From Isoptericola halotolerans (lineage in GTDB: Bacteria; Actinomycetota; Actinomycetes; Actinomycetales; Cellulomonadaceae), in NCBI RefSeq assembly GCF_003003075.1, contig NZ_PVTX01000006.1:62001-126000 (forward strand): a DNA stretch of 64,000 bases. The letters are read 5' to 3'. Made by a program: the position numbers and the translations under genes. Below, in pieces: positions 17,212 to 25,997 of the stretch; position 1 is the first letter of the stretch; the number at the start of each line of letters is the position of its first letter. The notes beneath the pieces are model-generated. The model was not told where the DNA came from. It did not search any database and was given only the letters and a program-made list of their open reading frames with translations.

Positions 17212-18357
17212 ATGACGACAGGTGTCGCGCTCGCGCACGACTACGCGACGCAGCGTGGCGGCGCCGAACGGGTCGCGCTGCTGCTCGCGGAGGCGTTCCC
17301 CGGTTCGCCCCTGTACACGACGCTGCACGACCCCGACGGGACGTTCCCGGAGTTCGACCGGCTCGACCTGCGCACCTCCCGCCTCGACCGGTCGGGCGTG
17401 CTGCGCCGGAACCACCGTCTCGCCCTGCCCCTGCTCGCCGGCGCCGTCGACGGACAGCGGGTCGACGCCGACGTCCTGGTGGCGTCGTCCACCGGATGGG
17501 CGCACGGCTACCGGGGCGCTCGTCGGACGGTCGTCTACTGCCACGCCCCGGCCCGTTGGCTGTACCAACGGGACCGCTACCTGGGCCCCCCCGGAGGGGG
17601 CCTGGCCCGCAGCGCGCGACGCGCCGTCGTCGCGGCCGGCCTCGGAGCCGTCACCCCCGGGCTGCGACGCTGGGACGCCGCGGCCGCGGGCCGGGCCGAC
17701 GCCTACCTCGTGAACTCCACCGTCACCCAGCGCGCCGTCCGCGAGGCGTACGGCATCGATGCCGAGGTCCTGCCGCCGCCGCCCGCGATGCTGCCCGTCG
17801 GTCCCGAGCAGGAGGTGCCGGCCCTCGAGCCCGGATTCCTGCTCTGCGTCGCACGGCTGCTGCCGTACAAGAACGTCGACGTCGTCATCGAGGCGGCACA
17901 GGCGGCGGGCCGCGAGCTGGTCGTGGTGGGCGCCGGACCGGACCGCGCTCGCCTCGCCACGCTCGCAGCGCGCAGCGGCGGTACCGGGCGCGTGCACCTG
18001 ATGGGTCGCGTGGACGACGCGACGTTGCGCTGGTTGTACCGCCACGCCTCCCTGCTCGTGGCGGCCTCGTACGAGGACTACGGGCTGTCTCCGCTCGAGG
18101 CCGGGGCGTTCGGCCGGCCGAGCGTCGTCCTGCACGACGGGGGATACCTGGACACGGTCGTCGCCGGGGTCAACGGGGTCTTCTTCGACGCGCCGCGCGC
18201 CGACCTCGTCGCCGCCGCGATCGAGCTCGCGGCATCGTCCCGGTGGGACGAGGGGCGCATCGCCGAGCACGTGGACCGGTTCTCGGCCGCGCGCTTCGAG
18301 GAACGGCTCCAGGCCGTCGTCGCTGAACAACGCACGACGGCCGGTGCGGGCCGATGA
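17212..18357 (+). CDS. GT4 family glycosyltransferase
   Basis: A 381-residue GT-B retaining glycosyltransferase. The N-terminal domain begins with a typical GVALAHDYATQRGGAERVALLLAEAFPG. The C-terminal nucleotide-sugar domain has LLPYKNVDVVIEAA and an EX7E motif with Glu288 and Glu296 (YEDYGLSPLEAGAFGRP). It resembles mannosyltransferases of polysaccharide loci, but donor and acceptor cannot be fixed. The ATG at 17212 follows GAGGG; a GTG at 17188 would add eight unconserved residues. First gene of the island, followed by the Wzz-like gene. Confidence 0.92.
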   Translation: MTTGVALAHDYATQRGGAERVALLLAEAFPGSPLYTTLHDPDGTFPEFDRLDLRTSRLDRSGVLRRNHRLALPLLAGAVDGQRVDADVLVASSTGWAHGYRGARRTVVYCHAPARWLYQRDRYLGPPGGGLARSARRAVVAAGLGAVTPGLRRWDAAAAGRADAYLVNSTVTQRAVREAYGIDAEVLPPPPAMLPVGPEQEVPALEPGFLLCVARLLPYKNVDVVIEAAQAAGRELVVVGAGPDRARLATLAARSGGTGRVHLMGRVDDATLRWLYRHASLLVAASYEDYGLSPLEAGAFGRPSVVLHDGGYLDTVVAGVNGVFFDAPRADLVAAAIELAASSRWDEGRIAEHVDRFSAARFEERLQAVVAEQRTTAGAGR

Positions 18358-18373
18358 TCGGGAAGGACGCCCC

Positions 18374-20104
18374 ATGACCATCAGAGAGTTCCTGCGCACG
18401 GTGTGGACGGCCAAGTACCTGGTGCTGGCCGCCGTCGTGGTGGTCGTGGCCGGCGCGCTGGTTTACCTCGACCGCCAGGAGACGATGTACAGCGCCAGCG
18501 CCGAGGTGCAGGTCCTCGGGGTGCAGACGGCTCAGGGCAGCAGCGAGGAGCTCGTCGAGGTCACGGTCGACACCTCTGCCGACGACGCCCTGGCAGCACC
18601 GGTCCTGGAAGCGGCGGCCGAGGAGGTGGGGGAGACCTCCGCACCCGATCTCTCGGCGGTCGTGACCGTCGGCGGCGACGACGAGGACGCCTCGGTCGTC
18701 ACGGTCAGCGCCGAGACGACCGATCCGGCGCGCTCGGTGGCGATCGCGAACGCCGTCGCCGCGGCGTACGTCGCGCACGTGCCGGTCCTCCAGGAGGAGC
18801 AGCTCGCCATCCTCGACGAACGCCGCGACGTTCTCTCGGAGCAGCTCGAGGGCGTCACCGAACGGATCGAACGCCGGCCTGAGGACCCGCTCGCCCTCGC
18901 CGAGCAGGACACGATCGTGACGGAGTACACGACGCTCACCGAGCGCTTCAACACCCTCGGGTCGATCACCGAGCCGGCCGAGGTGGTCGCGCCGGCCGAG
19001 GGAGCGACAGAACTCGGGCCGGCCCCCGCGGTCGTCGTCGCCGTCGCCGCGCTGGTGGGACTGCTCGCCGGCATCGGGCTGGCCTTCGCCCGACGTGGTC
19101 TCGACTTCCGCGTGCGCACGACCAGCGAGGCCGCACGGCTCGCCGACGCCCCGGTGCTCGCCGAGCTCTACTCCGTCCGCGATGCCCGACGAGACTTCGC
19201 CGCGTCGCAGATGCTGCCCGTCTCGAGCAAGGTCGCCACGCCGTTCACCGAGTCCATCCGAGAGCTGAGGACCTCCGTGCAGGTCTCGCTGGACTCGTCC
19301 GAGCCGATGGTCATCGCCGTCACCGCGGCGGACCCTCATGCCCCACGGTCCTTCATCGCTGCGAACCTCGCGGCGTCCTTCGCGCTGAGCGGCCGGCGGA
19401 CCATCGCCGTCTCCGCCGACCTGCGCCGCCCACAGCTCGACCGGATGCTGCCGTTCCCGGACGGCTGGCACGGTGGACGGAAGGGCGTGCGGGGCACGAA
19501 GGTGCCCAACCTCGGTGTCCTCACGATCACCGAGGACGCGATGGACCCCGCGGACTTCCTCGCGACCGCGCGGGCGACGGCGATGATCGACGGCCTGCGG
19601 GAACGGGCGGAGGTCGTGGTCATCGACGCACCGCCGGTGCTCGCCGCCGCGGACGCGACGATCCTCGGGCGGTACGCCGACGGCGTGGTGCTCATCGCGT
19701 CCGCGGGCCGGACGGACGCCGCCGTGCTCCGCGAGGCGGCCGAGCGACTCCGGACGACGAACGTCCGGCTCACGGGTGTCGCGCTCGAGGGGGTCAAGAG
19801 CGACCGCAGGATGCTCTACGCCTCGACGTACGGCGAGGACGACGGCGCCCCGTCGCGGGTGCGCTCGCTCGTGCGCCGCTCGGACCCCGCGCCGGTACCC
19901 GACCAGGAGAGTGCGGCGGCCGAGCCCGCGACGGCAGGGCCGGCGCCGTCGTCGAACCAGGTCCCGGCGTGGGACGCCGTCGTCACGCCGCGTGAGGGGA
20001 GCACGAGCAGCAGCGCGGCCGACCGGTCCGCCGACAGCCCGGCCGTCGTCGGGGCAGGCAGCGCTCCCGAGCCGGTGGACGGACCCCGCCCGTCCCGTCG
20101 GTGA
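18374..20104 (+). CDS. Wzz/BY-kinase-like polysaccharide co-polymerase with destroyed P-loop
   Basis: A 576-residue membrane protein. A Wzz-type chain-length domain lies between two membrane segments (about 13-31 and 216-238), followed by a cytoplasmic BY-kinase-like domain. Walker A' is intact (SADLRRPQLDRM near 347), as is Walker B (VVIDAPPVLAAAD near 414). The Walker A position reads AADPHAPRS near 318, where active kinases have a PGEGKS-type loop: both glycines are lost and Lys is Arg. The tail is Ala/Pro/Ser-rich, with no tyrosine cluster. It probably controls chain length without autophosphorylation. It overlaps the next gene by 4 bases. Confidence 0.88.
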   Translation: MTIREFLRTVWTAKYLVLAAVVVVVAGALVYLDRQETMYSASAEVQVLGVQTAQGSSEELVEVTVDTSADDALAAPVLEAAAEEVGETSAPDLSAVVTVGGDDEDASVVTVSAETTDPARSVAIANAVAAAYVAHVPVLQEEQLAILDERRDVLSEQLEGVTERIERRPEDPLALAEQDTIVTEYTTLTERFNTLGSITEPAEVVAPAEGATELGPAPAVVVAVAALVGLLAGIGLAFARRGLDFRVRTTSEAARLADAPVLAELYSVRDARRDFAASQMLPVSSKVATPFTESIRELRTSVQVSLDSSEPMVIAVTAADPHAPRSFIAANLAASFALSGRRTIAVSADLRRPQLDRMLPFPDGWHGGRKGVRGTKVPNLGVLTITEDAMDPADFLATARATAMIDGLRERAEVVVIDAPPVLAAADATILGRYADGVVLIASAGRTDAAVLREAAERLRTTNVRLTGVALEGVKSDRRMLYASTYGEDDGAPSRVRSLVRRSDPAPVPDQESAAAEPATAGPAPSSNQVPAWDAVVTPREGSTSSSAADRSADSPAVVGAGSAPEPVDGPRPSRR

Positions 20105-21339
20105 GCACGGCCCCCGGTCACGGCCCGCCGCCCGCCCCCGTGCGGGTGCTGGTGCTGGACCACACGGCGGCACCCGGCGGTGCGGAGCTCGCGCTGGTGC
20201 GGCTCTGCGCGACGCTCGGCCCGGACGTCAGCGTCCGCGCCGTGCTGTTCGCCGACGGACCCCTGCGCCCCGCTCTGCAGGCCGTCGGTGTGCCGGTCGA
20301 CGTGCTCGAGCTGGATCCCGAGGTGGCGACGGTCGGCCGTCGTGACGTCCTGCGCGGCGGGCTCGGGGGGCTCCGACGCGTCCGGGGCACGGTGTCGTTC
20401 CTGGTCCGGCTGGTCCGCCTCCTGCGGCGCCTGCGCCCTGACGTGGTCCACACGACGTCGCTGAAGGCCGACCTGCTCGGGACGCTCGCTGCGACCCTGG
20501 CCGGACGACCGGTCGTCTGGTACGTCCACGACCGGATCGCCCCCGACTACCTGCCGCGCCCGCTGGTCTCCCTCGTCCGTGTCGCCGCGTACCTCCCTCG
20601 CGCCCTCATCGCGAACTCCCGGGCCACCGCGCGGACGCTGCCGCGGCACGCGACCATCGCCTACCCGGGCTTCTCTGCCGACCAGATGTCACCGGACGCA
20701 CCACACGACGGGCCGCACGACACGCCACACGACGGGCCACACGACACGCCGCACGACACGCCACGGGACGCGCCCGTGGTGGGGATCGTCGGTCGGGTCA
20801 GCCCGACGAAGGGGCAGCTCGAGCTCGTCCGCGCGTTGCCCGCCGTCCTGGCCAGGTATCCGCGGGCGACCGTGAGGGTCGTGGGCGGGGCGCTGTTCGG
20901 CGCCGGGGACCACGCCCGCGAGGTCCGGACCGAGGCCGAACGGCTCGGTGTCGACGCCCACGTCGAGTGGGCAGGGCACGTCGAGAGTCCGGCCGAGGAG
21001 CTCGACCGGTTCGACGTCTGCGTCCACGCGTCCCCGGTTCCCGAGCCCTTCGGGCAGGTGGTCGTCGAGGCGATGGTGCGCGGGGTACCGGTCGTCGCGA
21101 CCCGGGCCGGCGGCGTGCCGGAGATCCTGTCCCACCCGGACGGCGATCTCGGGGTGCTGGTCGAGCCCGGCGACGTCGACGCGCTCGCGGCCGGGGTCCT
21201 GGCGGTCCTGGACGATCCCGTCGCGGCGCGTGAGCGGGCGCGGCGGGCGCGTGAGGTGGCCGTGGAGCGGTTCGCCGTGGGACGGACCGCGGCGGTGGTC
21301 ACCGCTGTGTGGCGCCGCGCCGCCGCAGGGCGTCGATGA
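20101..21339 (+). CDS. GT4 family glycosyltransferase with PHD[GT] repeat linker
   Basis: A 412-residue GT-B glycosyltransferase. The donor domain has VGIVGRVSPTKGQLELV and an EX7E motif with Glu315 and Glu323 (PEPFGQVVVEAM). The hinge between the two Rossmann domains (about residues 200-224) is six tetrapeptides of the form PHDG/PHDT, encoded by a 12-bp tandem repeat. It starts with GTG inside the stop of the Wzz-like gene (GTGA). Its 3' end overlaps the convergent gene at 21299 by 41 bases. Confidence 0.9.
   Translation: MSTAPGHGPPPAPVRVLVLDHTAAPGGAELALVRLCATLGPDVSVRAVLFADGPLRPALQAVGVPVDVLELDPEVATVGRRDVLRGGLGGLRRVRGTVSFLVRLVRLLRRLRPDVVHTTSLKADLLGTLAATLAGRPVVWYVHDRIAPDYLPRPLVSLVRVAAYLPRALIANSRATARTLPRHATIAYPGFSADQMSPDAPHDGPHDTPHDGPHDTPHDTPRDAPVVGIVGRVSPTKGQLELVRALPAVLARYPRATVRVVGGALFGAGDHAREVRTEAERLGVDAHVEWAGHVESPAEELDRFDVCVHASPVPEPFGQVVVEAMVRGVPVVATRAGGVPEILSHPDGDLGVLVEPGDVDALAAGVLAVLDDPVAARERARRAREVAVERFAVGRTAAVVTAVWRRAAAGRR
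20701..20772 (+). repeat. Six 12-bp tandem repeats inside a glycosyltransferase gene
   Basis: Six in-frame 12-bp units of the form CC(A/G)CACGACG(G/C)G-like sequence begin at 20701, 20713, 20725, 20737, 20749 and 20761. They encode PHDG, PHDT, PHDG, PHDT, PHDT and PRDA. The unit length is a multiple of three, so copy-number change would keep the frame. Confidence 0.9.
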
Positions 21340-23533
21340 CCCCGGCCATCCGAGCCGCCTGGTCGCGCCAGGTCGGGATGTCGTCCGCCCCTCCGCCGTC
21401 CGCGGGCCGGGGGCCCTGCAGCACCCCTCGCACCGCGGCGGGGAAACCGGCGGCGTCGCTGCTGGTGACCAGCGGGTCGGTGGCGTCCCGGAAACCGGCG
21501 ACCGGCGTGGCGACGACGGGTCGGCGCACCGCCCGGTACTCGTAGAGCTTGATCGGGTCGAGACTCCCGGTGAAGTCGTTGACGAGGTGCGGGACCAGCA
21601 GCACGTCGGCGTGCTGGAGGTAGGCGGGCACGGCGGTCCAGGGCCGGGGGCCGAGCAGGACGACCCCGGCGTCCCGCAACGTCGCCCGTACGGCGGGTGC
21701 GACGTCGACGACGGGTCCGACGACGACGACCGTCGCCTCCCCGGCGACGGCCCGGGCGGTCCGGACCAGGAGCGGGACGTCGAACCGGTCGGGGTGGACG
21801 GTGCCGAGGTACACGGCGACGGGTCCGTCGGGCAGGTCGGACGGCCGGGCGACCGGTGTCCGGTACCGTGCGACGTCGACCCCGTTGGTGACGAGGAGCG
21901 CGTCGTCGCCACCGAGCTCTCGGCGTCGTCCGCCCTTGGTGCGGAGCAGGTCCGGCGAGCACACGGTCACCGCGACGCACCGGCTCAGCAGCAGGTCCTC
22001 GTCGGCGTCGAGCCGTGCGCGTTCGGCAGGCGTGCGCTCGGCGGCGGCCCAGTCGTCCGTGACGTCGTAGAGCGCCGGCCAGCCGCTGGACCGCACCAGG
22101 GTGGCCGCGGCCGGGTCGTTCACCCAGAGCACCGGCGCGTCGAACCCGAGGGTGCGGGCGGCCCGCCGGACGCCGCGTGCGAGGCGCTCGTCGGCGCGCG
22201 GGTCGATGCGCCGGGGCAGCAGCTTGGTCGGCTGGTACAGCCGCAGTCGATCAGCACCCGGGTCCCCGGCGGGCGGTCGGTGCAGTCCGCGGCCCGCGCG
22301 CGGCCGCGACCGCCGGCTGAGCTGGTGCAGGGGGTCGGCGGGCGGTTCGACGAACAGGACCCGCAGGTCGGGGTCCGTCCGCAGCAGCTCGGTGACCAGG
22401 TGCTGGTTGCGTCGTCGGACGAGGTCCCAGTCCTCCAACGAGACGACCACGACGTCGTGCCCGGTGCCCGGCTGCGGTCGTGCCCCCGCACGCCGGGCGG
22501 ACCCCAGCACCTGGCGGTACACCGCCTCTGTGGCGGACGCCTGCGCCGCGGGCGAGAAGTGCCGGTGCTGACGCTGCCTCGCGGCCCGGCCGTAGGCGTC
22601 ACGACGCTCCGGGGAGGCGGCCAGCTCCGCCAGGTGCTTGCCCGCCAGGGTGGGGTCCTGCGGCGGGTAGCAGGCCAGCGGGTCGAGGCCCTCGAGCAGC
22701 TCGACGTGCCCCCCCGCGCCGGCGGCGACGACGGGCAGCCCGTCCGCCATCGCCTCGAGGACGCTCAGCCCCAGCCCTTCGACGGGACAGGGCGCGAGGA
22801 ACAGCGCCGCCTGCGACATCAGCGCGTCGACGTCGGCGCGCTCCCCGAGGAACGTCACCGACCCGCTGAGCCCGAGCCGGTGCGCCTGCTCCTCGAGAGC
22901 GGGTCGTCGTGAGCCGTCGCCCGCCACCAGGAGCTGCCACCCGCCGGCCGCGAGCCCGGAGCTCGCGAACGCCTCGAGCCCGACGTCGGCACGCTTCTCC
23001 GGCTCGAGCCGCTGGGCCATCAGCACCACCGGGAGCCGCTGCGCGGCCACGGGGCCGTCGGGGCGCCCGGGGATCCCGGGGGGAACCACGGTGCTGGCGC
23101 CGTCGACGTGGGCAGCGACGTACTCGCTGATCGACAGCTGTGCCCGGACCGTCCTGCGCGCCAGCGCGGCGGCCAGGCCCCCCAGCGGTCCCGACCCTCG
23201 CGGGCGGGCGAAGTGGCGGGTGGCCACCACCGGGGGGAACCGGCCCGGCAGCGTCGTCCAGGCGGCGAGCGCCGCCGCGACCTCGGCGGCCGTCATGTGC
23301 GTGTGGACCACGTCGGCGTCGGTGGCGGCCCGCAACGCCCGGACCACGTCCGCCGTGGTCGCGGCCGGGACCAGGCGGACGGACGGGTCGGCGACCGCCG
23401 CGGCCATCCGTTCGGTGGCGCCCCCGACGACGCGCACGTCGTGCCCTGCTGCGGCCTGGGCGGCGGCGAGGCGGGACACGTGCCGCTCGACCCCGGCGAA
23501 GCCGTCGGACCGGACGGCGTGCACGATCCGCAT
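21299..23533 (-). CDS. Two-domain glycosyltransferase (GT4 fused to TuaH-like GT)
   Basis: A 744-residue fusion of two GT-B enzymes. The first half (about 1-370) is GT4, with an EX7E motif in CPVEGLGLSVLEAM. The second half begins near VVVVSLEDWDLVRRRNQHLV and continues with VLFVEPPAD; this is characteristic of TuaH-like glycosyltransferases of teichuronic-acid-type loci. It also has DVLLVPHLVNDFTGSLDPIKLYEY. It may add two successive sugars. The ATG at 23533 shares one base with the upstream stop (TGATG); last gene of the minus-strand operon from 28012. Confidence 0.88.
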   Translation of the reverse strand: MRIVHAVRSDGFAGVERHVSRLAAAQAAAGHDVRVVGGATERMAAAVADPSVRLVPAATTADVVRALRAATDADVVHTHMTAAEVAAALAAWTTLPGRFPPVVATRHFARPRGSGPLGGLAAALARRTVRAQLSISEYVAAHVDGASTVVPPGIPGRPDGPVAAQRLPVVLMAQRLEPEKRADVGLEAFASSGLAAGGWQLLVAGDGSRRPALEEQAHRLGLSGSVTFLGERADVDALMSQAALFLAPCPVEGLGLSVLEAMADGLPVVAAGAGGHVELLEGLDPLACYPPQDPTLAGKHLAELAASPERRDAYGRAARQRQHRHFSPAAQASATEAVYRQVLGSARRAGARPQPGTGHDVVVVSLEDWDLVRRRNQHLVTELLRTDPDLRVLFVEPPADPLHQLSRRSRPRAGRGLHRPPAGDPGADRLRLYQPTKLLPRRIDPRADERLARGVRRAARTLGFDAPVLWVNDPAAATLVRSSGWPALYDVTDDWAAAERTPAERARLDADEDLLLSRCVAVTVCSPDLLRTKGGRRRELGGDDALLVTNGVDVARYRTPVARPSDLPDGPVAVYLGTVHPDRFDVPLLVRTARAVAGEATVVVVGPVVDVAPAVRATLRDAGVVLLGPRPWTAVPAYLQHADVLLVPHLVNDFTGSLDPIKLYEYRAVRRPVVATPVAGFRDATDPLVTSSDAAGFPAAVRGVLQGPRPADGGGADDIPTWRDQAARMAGVIDALRRRGATQR

Positions 23534-24669
23534 CAGCGGGCCGCCGTCCGGTCGGTGCCGCGGGCGAGCGAGCGGAACAGGTCCAGGTACTGCCCGGCCA
23601 CGCGGCCCCACGTGTGCGCCTCGGCCTCCCGGCGCGCGGCTCGCCCGAGCGCCGCCCGTTCGCCGGGGGTCGCTGCGCCGATCGCCGCGACGCCCCGTCG
23701 CACGTCCTCGACGGTGCGATCGACGAGATATCCGTCGACGCCGTCGCGGACCACCTGGGGTGCGTAGCCGACCGGGGTCGCCACGACCGGGACACCGCAC
23801 GCGAGGGCCTCGAGCACGACCAGGGCGTTCGCCTCGTACGCGCTGGGCAGGGCGAGGAGGTCGGCGCCGTGCAGGAACGGTCGGGAGTCCACGACCTGGC
23901 CGGCGAGGTGCACGCGGTCGGCGATCCCGAGCCGGCTGACGTCGCGGCGCAGGGCGTCGAGCATCGTGCTGGTGCCTCCCACGACCGTGACGTGGACGCC
24001 GGGCAGGTCGACGACGGCCTCGAGGACCAGCGGGAGCCCCTTGCGGGCGAACTCGTGCCCGACGAACACGACGTTCGTCGCGCCGTCGGGAAGGCCGGCC
24101 CGTGCGCGCCGGCGTTCCGCGGCCGTGGGTGGTCGGAACCTCTCGACGTCGACGCCGTTGCCGATGACCTGGGTCCGCGCCCGCACCCGGGAGTAGGTGC
24201 TGACCAGCGCGTCGCGCTCGGCCGGCGTGAGGTTCACGACGACGCGGTGGGTCCCGCTCCGGTAGCGCCAGGTGTCGCGCACGGACGTGAACAGGTGCAG
24301 CGGGTTGCGCAGCATGCGCCACGCGTAGCCTCCGCGCGCGGCCATGGCCACGCGGAGGATCCCGTGGTTGACGTAGACGTCGCCGGCGAGGGCGTCGTTG
24401 TGGCACACCCCGACCGTGCCCGGTTCACCGGCGAGCCTGCGCCGCGCGAGCACCGACCCGACCGTGGAGAACCACACCACCCGGCCGAGCAGGACCAGCC
24501 GGCCGCGCAGGCCGGGGCCGGGCTCGGGGAGCCAGCCACCGCCCGCGTCGTCCAGGGTGAAGCGGTCCACGTCCACGCCGGCCGCACGCCACTCCTGCTC
24601 GAGGTGATGGGCCACCGCACCGACACCCGTCCCGGGGCCGATGGTCGGGGCGATCTGGAGGATCTTCAT
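23533..24669 (-). CDS. GT4 family glycosyltransferase
   Basis: A 378-residue GT-B enzyme starting MKILQIAPTIGPGTGVGAVAHHLEQ. The nucleotide-sugar domain has VVFVGHEFARKGLPLVLEA and an EX7E-like segment in SAYEANALVVLEALACGVPVVAT. The ATG lies in the stop of the upstream ligase/polymerase gene (ATGA), indicating translational coupling. Acceptor and donor unknown. Confidence 0.9.
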   Translation of the reverse strand: MKILQIAPTIGPGTGVGAVAHHLEQEWRAAGVDVDRFTLDDAGGGWLPEPGPGLRGRLVLLGRVVWFSTVGSVLARRRLAGEPGTVGVCHNDALAGDVYVNHGILRVAMAARGGYAWRMLRNPLHLFTSVRDTWRYRSGTHRVVVNLTPAERDALVSTYSRVRARTQVIGNGVDVERFRPPTAAERRRARAGLPDGATNVVFVGHEFARKGLPLVLEAVVDLPGVHVTVVGGTSTMLDALRRDVSRLGIADRVHLAGQVVDSRPFLHGADLLALPSAYEANALVVLEALACGVPVVATPVGYAPQVVRDGVDGYLVDRTVEDVRRGVAAIGAATPGERAALGRAARREAEAHTWGRVAGQYLDLFRSLARGTDRTAAR

Positions 24670-25997
24670 CGGGCCGCCATCTCCTGCACCGACCGCAGCT
24701 CGTCCACGGGCAGTGCCTGACCGGTCTGCTCCCGCGCCTCGCGGCGCGCACGGGCGTAGTCCTCGGCGCCGAGGCAGACGCCGATGACGGCGAACGGCAC
24801 GGACACCACGACCGCGGTCCAGAACAGGTCGAACTGCCCCTGGATCAGCCGCATCAGCAGGATCGAGAACGCGAGCGTGCCGAACCGCGGATCGATCCGC
24901 CAGAGCACGATCAGCCCGCCGAGGAACAGCACGAGGAACCCGGCGAGCCCCGCGATCCCGGCGGAGGACAACATCTCCAGCTCGGCGTTGGGGGGCTGGA
25001 ACACGAACTCCGTGCGGTCGGCCGTCCACCAGCGCAGGCCCACGCCGAACCACGGGCTGCTCTGCCAGACCTCGATGGCGTCCTGGTACCAGGTCAGCCG
25101 CTGGTTGGCGGAGTTGAACTCGTTGTCCTGCGAGAGCTGCTCCTGCACCGCGCCCCACACGAAGTAGATCGCGGGGATCGCGGCGAGCAGGATGAGCTTG
25201 GAGCGCTTGCGGTCCGGGTCGGCCCGCAGGGTGATGAGGATGACGCCCACGGCCAGGCCGACGAGCGCCTGCCGGGCCTGGGACGCGAGCACCGCCAGGG
25301 AGCAGAGCCAGAAGGCCGACTGCGCGAACCACCGTGGCCAGCCGACCCACCACGGCCGGGCGTACGCCACGAGGGCGGCGAAGGCCACCACGGACCCGAT
25401 GAGGTTCTTGTGCATCGGGTAGGGCCAGTCGAGGTAGACCGGTCCGGTCGCTCCGGCGGCGAGCTGCTGCACCGCGACGAGGCAGGTCAGGGCGGAGATG
25501 GCGAGGCACACCCCGAGGAACAGCGAGAGGGCGAGCCGCGCCCGCCCGGCACGCCCCACGGCCCAGCCCACGACGAGCGCCCCACCCACGGACAGCCAGG
25601 CGTGGAACCACTCGACGGTGTTGGACTGGTAGGGGTTGACGATGACCGTGAACAGCGTGCCGACCTGGTAGACGGCCGAGAGCCACAGCATCGAGCGCAT
25701 CGGTCGGGAGTAGGGGCGCGGGGCGAGGAACAGCGCGAACCAGAAGGCGGCGAAGAGCGCGAAGTCGGACATCGACAGGTCGAGAGCGCCGCTGCCGACG
25801 CGTTCGACGACGACGAGCGCCGGCATCGCCAGGACCGGCAGCGCGACCGGTTCGTAGAGCGTCAGGCCGACGACGAGCACCAGCGCCGCCGCGGCGACGG
25901 CGAACGGTGCGTAGTCCGGGACGAGGGCGCCGACGCCGACGAGCACCACCGTCACCGCGGCGACCCCCGCGAGCCAGGCCATCGAACGCCGGATCAC
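24666..25997 (-). CDS. O-antigen ligase / Wzy-like polymerase membrane protein
   Basis: A 443-residue protein with about ten to twelve hydrophobic segments and a large loop between late helices. The region YPMHKNLIGSVVAFAALVAYAR, then LASQARQALVGLAVG and PWFGVGLRWW, fits the O-antigen ligase (Wzy_C) superfamily. Such proteins polymerise or transfer lipid-linked glycans on the outer face of the membrane. The GTG start at 25997 overlaps the upstream stop (GTGA). It is in the middle of a four-gene minus-strand operon. Ligase and polymerase cannot be told apart by sequence alone. Confidence 0.85.
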   Translation of the reverse strand: MIRRSMAWLAGVAAVTVVLVGVGALVPDYAPFAVAAAALVLVVGLTLYEPVALPVLAMPALVVVERVGSGALDLSMSDFALFAAFWFALFLAPRPYSRPMRSMLWLSAVYQVGTLFTVIVNPYQSNTVEWFHAWLSVGGALVVGWAVGRAGRARLALSLFLGVCLAISALTCLVAVQQLAAGATGPVYLDWPYPMHKNLIGSVVAFAALVAYARPWWVGWPRWFAQSAFWLCSLAVLASQARQALVGLAVGVILITLRADPDRKRSKLILLAAIPAIYFVWGAVQEQLSQDNEFNSANQRLTWYQDAIEVWQSSPWFGVGLRWWTADRTEFVFQPPNAELEMLSSAGIAGLAGFLVLFLGGLIVLWRIDPRFGTLAFSILLMRLIQGQFDLFWTAVVVSVPFAVIGVCLGAEDYARARREAREQTGQALPVDELRSVQEMAAR

